DNA from: Candidatus Sumerlaeota bacterium | GTDB taxonomy: Bacteria; Sumerlaeota; Sumerlaeia; MWCT01 | Assembly (NCBI GenBank): GCA_026398545.1 | Contig: JAPLSR010000021.1 | Location: forward strand, 1-10,219 | DNA: 10,219 nt | Direction of reading: 5' to 3' | Part shown: positions 7,178 through 10,219 of the stretch, piece by piece | How positions within the stretch are numbered: position 1 is the stretch's first letter | How the letters are laid out: each line of letters opens with the position of its first letter | Notes under the pieces: generated by a model | Seen by the model: the letters and a program-made list of their open reading frames with translations, nothing else | Database searches by the model: none | What the model was told of the DNA's origin: nothing | Made by a program: the position numbers and the translations under genes

Positions 7178-7206
7178 TTCATAATGAAATAAGTTTTACG
7201 TCTCAA
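7178..7206 (-). promoter_or_regulatory. Candidate promoter of the flippase and secreted-protein pair
   Basis: On the minus strand TTGAGA (7206-7201, five of six to the -35 consensus) is separated by 17 bp from TATGAA (7183-7178, four of six to the -10 consensus). The start point would be near 7171, giving a leader of about 30 nt that holds the AGGAG site. The 157-bp gap at 7141-7297 is AT-rich and must hold promoters for both divergent genes. I see no convincing one for the plus-strand hydrolase. Confidence 0.35.
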
Positions 7207-7297
7207 CTGATTTCTGTAAGCCCGCAAGATTAAAGACAAATTATTTCATGGACATCTTATCAGGTATCGAGAGAAAAAATTTACGAAGATAAAGAAA

Positions 7298-8175
7298 ATG
7301 GACATGATAAATGACAATTATAAACGGAAACTCCGGTCAAAAATCGGGAAATATTTCTCCCCGCCGGCGGCGCTCAAAAATGACTCTGGTCTTTATCCCT
7401 CACCGCTGAAATTTTATGACGGACGCCATATCCTGACTCAAGAGGACTGGCAACAGCGAAGGCGCGAAATCCTCGATTACTGGCACGGCGTGATGGGCGG
7501 ATGGCACGAACTTCTCGCAAAACCCCGCATCAGATATATAAAAAAGGAACATGTGGAAAATTTCACGCGCCACACCGTTTCAATTGAATATGCCGCCGAT
7601 AAATTCATGAACGCCTGTATCCTTATCCCCGATGGCGACGGGAAATTCCCTGCCGTCCTCGTTCTCTATTACACGCCGGAGGAGGGCGCAGGTCTGAACC
7701 CGCAAAAACGCCTCCACATAGACTTCGGTTACCGCCTCGCACAGAGAGGATTTGTGCCTCCTGCCTTTACGATAAATTCGCCTGCGCGGCATGGTCAGAC
7801 CCTGGAATCGTCTTTGATGAGACGCGGGCGGATGTGAATTACTGGGAGCCATGGTATTTAGGATTTGAGAAGGGCGTTACCGGCGCGATGGGCTTTCCGG
7901 GCGCCACCCAACCACGGCGCGGCGCTTATAAAATCCTCTTTGAGACGGGACATGACCTTGTTGCACTGCACACACTGATGGCGCCGCGTCCTTTTTTTGT
8001 CGCCGGCGGCTCTGAGGACACGCTCAACCGATGGCGAGCCTTGAATCTCACCGTCGCCGTGAACAGTTTTCTTGGATTTGAGAACCGCGTGGGCATGATG
8101 AATCGAAAGGAACACAATGTGGACATGGAAACCAATGAGACTATATGCAATTTCTTTGAATACTTTCTGAAATAA
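7298..8175 (+). pseudogene. Alpha/beta hydrolase (esterase-like), broken by an internal deletion and frameshift
   Basis: The gene begins at ATG 7298 (or 7304) with no clear Shine-Dalgarno site. About 152 residues read normally, ending in YRLAQRGFV (to 7756). The frame then runs to a stop at 7835-7837 in sequence that makes no sense for the family. In the next frame, sense resumes at about 7756 as SCLYDKFACAAWSDPG, then FDETRADVNYWEPWYLG, GGSEDTLNRW and KEHNVD, to the stop at 8173-8175. The parts fit one protein: N-terminal lid and first strands, then the C-terminal half with the likely catalytic Asp (GGSED) and His (KEH). The piece between GFV and SCLYDKF, where relatives carry the GxSxG nucleophile elbow, is absent. 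About 50-60 codons are estimated missing, and the frame change requires a loss of 3n+1 bases. Without the serine the enzyme cannot work. The GTG at 7834 is not a separate gene start. The family looks like secondary-metabolite or xylan acetyl esterases of the dienelactone hydrolase/S9 group; the exact substrate is unknown. A misassembly remains possible. Confidence 0.85.
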
Positions 8176-8205
8176 GCGGACACATCGGAATTTCCGCGCC
8201 CGGCT

Positions 8206-9198
8206 TCAGCGAATCTCCCCCTTGCGGATGCAGGCGGCAAGATGGGAGGGCGATGCGGCTGAATCGACAGGCTCCAGCGGAGGGACCGCCTTCGTGCATG
8301 CGGGAATCATATAAGGACAACGCGGATGGAAGGGACATCCCGATGGGGGATTCATGGGGCTCGGCGTCTCGCCCTGCAGCACCATTTTCTCCCTGCGCCG
8401 CTGCGGGTCGGGCTGAGGTCTCGCCTCCATCAGGGCGCGCGTGTATGGATGCGCAGGACGGGCAAAGATTTCCGCCGTTGCGCCGCGCTCCATAATCCTC
8501 CCCAGATACATCACAATAACCTCATCGCTGATATATTCCACAACGGAGAGGTCATGCGTGATGAAGAGATATGTCAGGTGCATCTCCCTCTGCAATGAGA
8601 CAAGGAGATTCAGCATCTGCGCCTGAACGGAGACATCCAGCGATGAGACGGGTTCATCAGCGATGATGACATCCGGCTTCAGGATGAGGGCGCGGGCAAC
8701 CCCGATACGCTGGCGTTGGCCGCCGGAAAATTCATGAGGATAACGCATGTCGGCATCCGCCGGAAGCCCCACCCGCACCAGCATCTCACGCACCTTCTCC
8801 ACCTGCTCCGCGCGGCTCCCTATTCTATGGACAATAAGCGGGTCGCGCACAATCTCACCCACCGTCATGCGCGGGTTCAGACTGGAGTAAGGGTCTTGAA
8901 AGACCATCTGCATACTGCGCCGGAAGCGGAAAAACTCCGTCCCTGAAAGTGCGGCAACATTGCGCCCCTCAAAAAATACCTCCCCGGACGTCGGCTCCTC
9001 AAGGCGGATGATAAGACGCGCAAGGGTGGACTTCCCGCACCCGCTCTCGCCCACAAGCCCGAGCGTTGCATCCTTCTTAAGGTCAAACGAGACGCCCTGC
9101 ACAGCCCTGACGGCGCCCCGGTGGGACGAGAAAATCCCACCGCGCACGGGGTAGTGCTTTACAACGTCCCTTGCCTGCAATAATGCCTCGCTCAACAC
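8206..9198 (-). CDS. Oligopeptide/dipeptide ABC transporter ATP-binding protein, OppF/DppF type
   Basis: This is one of the two different ATPases that drive an Opp/Dpp-type peptide importer from the cytoplasmic side. Counting from GTG 9198 (330 residues), it has Walker A GESGCGKST (50-58), Q-loop Gln101 in VFQDPYSSLNPR, signature FSGGQRQR (157-164), Walker B VIIADEP (177-183) and switch His215. The C-terminal oligo_HPY tail, GCPFHPRCPYMIPAC, has Cys288, Cys294, Cys301 and Cys323. VFQDPYSSLNPRMTVGEI is characteristic of the F-type subunit. An in-frame ATG at 9222 and another upstream ATG would add N-terminal residues not seen in the family. GTG 9198, with GGAG 5 nt before it, or TTG 9195, which overlaps the upstream stop as TTGA, fits the normal length. 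The gene overlaps the end of the D-type ATPase, so the two are translated as a pair. It converges on the broken hydrolase with a 30-bp gap that holds no clear terminator. Confidence 0.93.
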   Translation of the reverse strand: MLSEALLQARDVVKHYPVRGGIFSSHRGAVRAVQGVSFDLKKDATLGLVGESGCGKSTLARLIIRLEEPTSGEVFFEGRNVAALSGTEFFRFRRSMQMVFQDPYSSLNPRMTVGEIVRDPLIVHRIGSRAEQVEKVREMLVRVGLPADADMRYPHEFSGGQRQRIGVARALILKPDVIIADEPVSSLDVSVQAQMLNLLVSLQREMHLTYLFITHDLSVVEYISDEVIVMYLGRIMERGATAEIFARPAHPYTRALMEARPQPDPQRRREKMVLQGETPSPMNPPSGCPFHPRCPYMIPACTKAVPPLEPVDSAASPSHLAACIRKGEIR

Positions 9199-10217
9199 AC
9201 TAACTCCAATGGATAATGACATGCCACAAGATGACCATTCGGGCTTACGGTGCGCATCACCGGCGCCTCTGACCGGCATCGCTTCTGCTCTGTCTCAATG
9301 CGCTCCCTCCGGCGAAAACACCTCTCCGCAAACAGGCACCCCGCAGGCGGCTTCAGAAGCGAAGGCACATTTCCTTCAATGGTGAAGAGGGACACATTGC
9401 GCGGCGTCCCATGTCGGGGGATGCTGTGAAGAAGTCCGCTCGTGTAAGGATGCCCCGGATGGGCAAAGAGTTCCGCCACTCCCGCGCATTCCGCAATGCG
9501 TCCGGCATACATCACCGCCACATCATCGCACGTCTCCGCCACAACGCCCATATCATGTGTGATAAAAAGGACAGCCATTCCGGTTTTCTCCCGGAGGTCG
9601 CGGATGAGGCGTAAAATCTGCGCCTGAATAGTAACATCAAGGGCGGTTGTCGGCTCATCTGCGATGAGGAGGTCATGCTCACAAAGAAGCGCCATGGCAA
9701 TCATGACCCTCTGCATCATGCCCCCGCTGAGCTCATGGGGATAGCTATTGAGACGTGAGACAGGGTCAGCAATGCCGACAATGCCCAGCATCTCCACAAT
9801 GCGGCGGCGCGCGGCATCGCCACGGAGTCCAAAGCGGATTTTCAGAACCTCTCCCAGCTGGCTGCCGACTGTAAAGACCGGATTGAGAGATGTCATCGGC
9901 TCCTGAAAGACCATGGCAATCTCGCGCCCGCGGATGTTGGGAAGTTCTTTCAGGGGGATTTTCAGAATGTCGCGCCCCTTCCAGAAAATCTCCCCCCCGA
10001 CAATCTCACCGGGCGGAGCCGGAATGAGCCTCATGATAGAGAGGGACGTAACACTCTTGCCGCAACCGGATTCTCCCACAAGCCCGAGCGTCCGACCCTT
10101 TTCTAGGTCAAAGGAGACGCCGTTGACGGCGTGCAAGAGCCCCTCCTCCGTGTGAAAAACCACCCTCAGGTCTCTGATTGAAAGTAATGTCATCCTCCCA
10201 CGCCCGCTCTTCGTCAT
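9192..10217 (-). CDS. Oligopeptide/dipeptide ABC transporter ATP-binding protein, OppD/DppD type
   Basis: This is the partner ATPase of the peptide importer. Counting from ATG 10217 (341 residues), it shows Walker A GESGCGKS (48-55), Q-loop Gln105 in VFQEPMTSLNPVFTVG, signature LSGGMMQR (163-170), Walker B LLIADEP (183-189) and His221. FQEPMTSLNP and LSGGM are typical of the D-type subunit. The C-terminal tail has Cys294, Cys300, Cys314 and Cys333. Known relatives bind a 4Fe-4S cluster with four such cysteines, but here 13 residues (rich in Arg and Glu) separate the second and third, against about six in common members. The ATG at 10217 begins ATGA, which may overlap the stop of an upstream gene, presumably a permease. 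ATG 10193 has GGGAGG directly against it, too close for a normal ribosome site, so the longer start is preferred but not certain. The stop TGA overlaps the start of the OppF-type gene. Confidence 0.92.
   Translation of the reverse strand: MTKSGRGRMTLLSIRDLRVVFHTEEGLLHAVNGVSFDLEKGRTLGLVGESGCGKSVTSLSIMRLIPAPPGEIVGGEIFWKGRDILKIPLKELPNIRGREIAMVFQEPMTSLNPVFTVGSQLGEVLKIRFGLRGDAARRRIVEMLGIVGIADPVSRLNSYPHELSGGMMQRVMIAMALLCEHDLLIADEPTTALDVTIQAQILRLIRDLREKTGMAVLFITHDMGVVAETCDDVAVMYAGRIAECAGVAELFAHPGHPYTSGLLHSIPRHGTPRNVSLFTIEGNVPSLLKPPAGCLFAERCFRRRERIETEQKRCRSEAPVMRTVSPNGHLVACHYPLELVC
9204..9207 (-). promoter_or_regulatory. Ribosome-binding site deciding the OppF-type start
   Basis: GGAG on the minus strand lies 5 nt before GTG 9198 and 8 nt before TTG 9195, inside the 3' end of the D-type ATPase gene. 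The upstream in-frame ATG at 9222 has no such purine stretch, which argues for the shorter protein. Confidence 0.5.
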
Positions 10218-10219
10218 TC

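Noticed and set aside
7834..8175. A separate 113-residue gene starting at GTG 7834
   Set aside because: The frame makes family sense from 7756, upstream of this GTG, and is the natural C-terminal half of the hydrolase that begins at 7298. The GTG is an internal Val codon.
8176..8197. Possible terminator hairpin (GCGGA and TCCGC) between the hydrolase and the OppF-type gene
   Set aside because: The stem is only five base pairs with a long loop and no T-run on either strand.
9199..9279. Longer N-terminus of the OppF-type protein from the ATG at 9279 or 9222
   Set aside because: These residues lie within the end of the OppD-type gene, have no family similarity and no ribosome site. GTG 9198 or TTG 9195 gives the usual length.

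Overview
This is a 10.2 kb piece of a bacterial chromosome, probably from an uncultured or environmental lineage. Genes are tightly packed, several starts have clear Shine-Dalgarno sites (AGGAGG, AAGGAG), and the genes right of about 0.8 kb have moderately high GC (about 55% in a row I counted by hand). I cannot assign a phylum from the sequence. There is no rRNA, tRNA, CRISPR array, insertion sequence, integrase or phage gene, and I do not see an obviously new defence or metabolic system.

Layout, left to right. (1) 1-722, plus strand: the 3' part of a beta-class amino DNA methyltransferase. It runs off the left edge and is clearly more AT-rich than the rest of the window. (2) 765-812: six degenerate copies of an 8-bp tandem repeat that run across the stop codon of the next gene. 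(3) 794-4547, minus strand: a three-gene molybdenum hydroxylase operon of the xanthine dehydrogenase family, transcribed FAD subunit, then 2Fe-2S subunit, then molybdopterin subunit. A good sigma70-type promoter lies just upstream at 4562-4589, so close to the first ATG that the message would have almost no leader. (4) 4608-7140, minus strand: a Wzx/MATE-type flippase followed 4 nt later by a translationally coupled gene for a secreted protein of unknown function. (5) 7298-8175, plus strand: an alpha/beta hydrolase (esterase-like) gene that has lost an internal block, including the nucleophile elbow, and has been frameshifted. It is a pseudogene or an assembly error. (6) 8206-10217, minus strand: two overlapping ATPase genes of an oligopeptide/dipeptide (Opp/Dpp) ABC importer. 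The permeases and binding protein would lie beyond the right edge.

The functions suggest peptide import, oxidation of a heterocycle or aldehyde (purine-type substrates being the best guess), and export of a surface polysaccharide. Only the three hydroxylase subunits certainly work together in one complex, and the two ABC ATPases in another. The flippase and secreted protein are linked by coupling, but their shared role is unknown. The most useful observations for follow-up are the deleted hydrolase, the near-leaderless promoter with its TGACAT direct repeats inside a possible inverted repeat, the 8-bp repeat invading a gene end, and the unidentified secreted protein.
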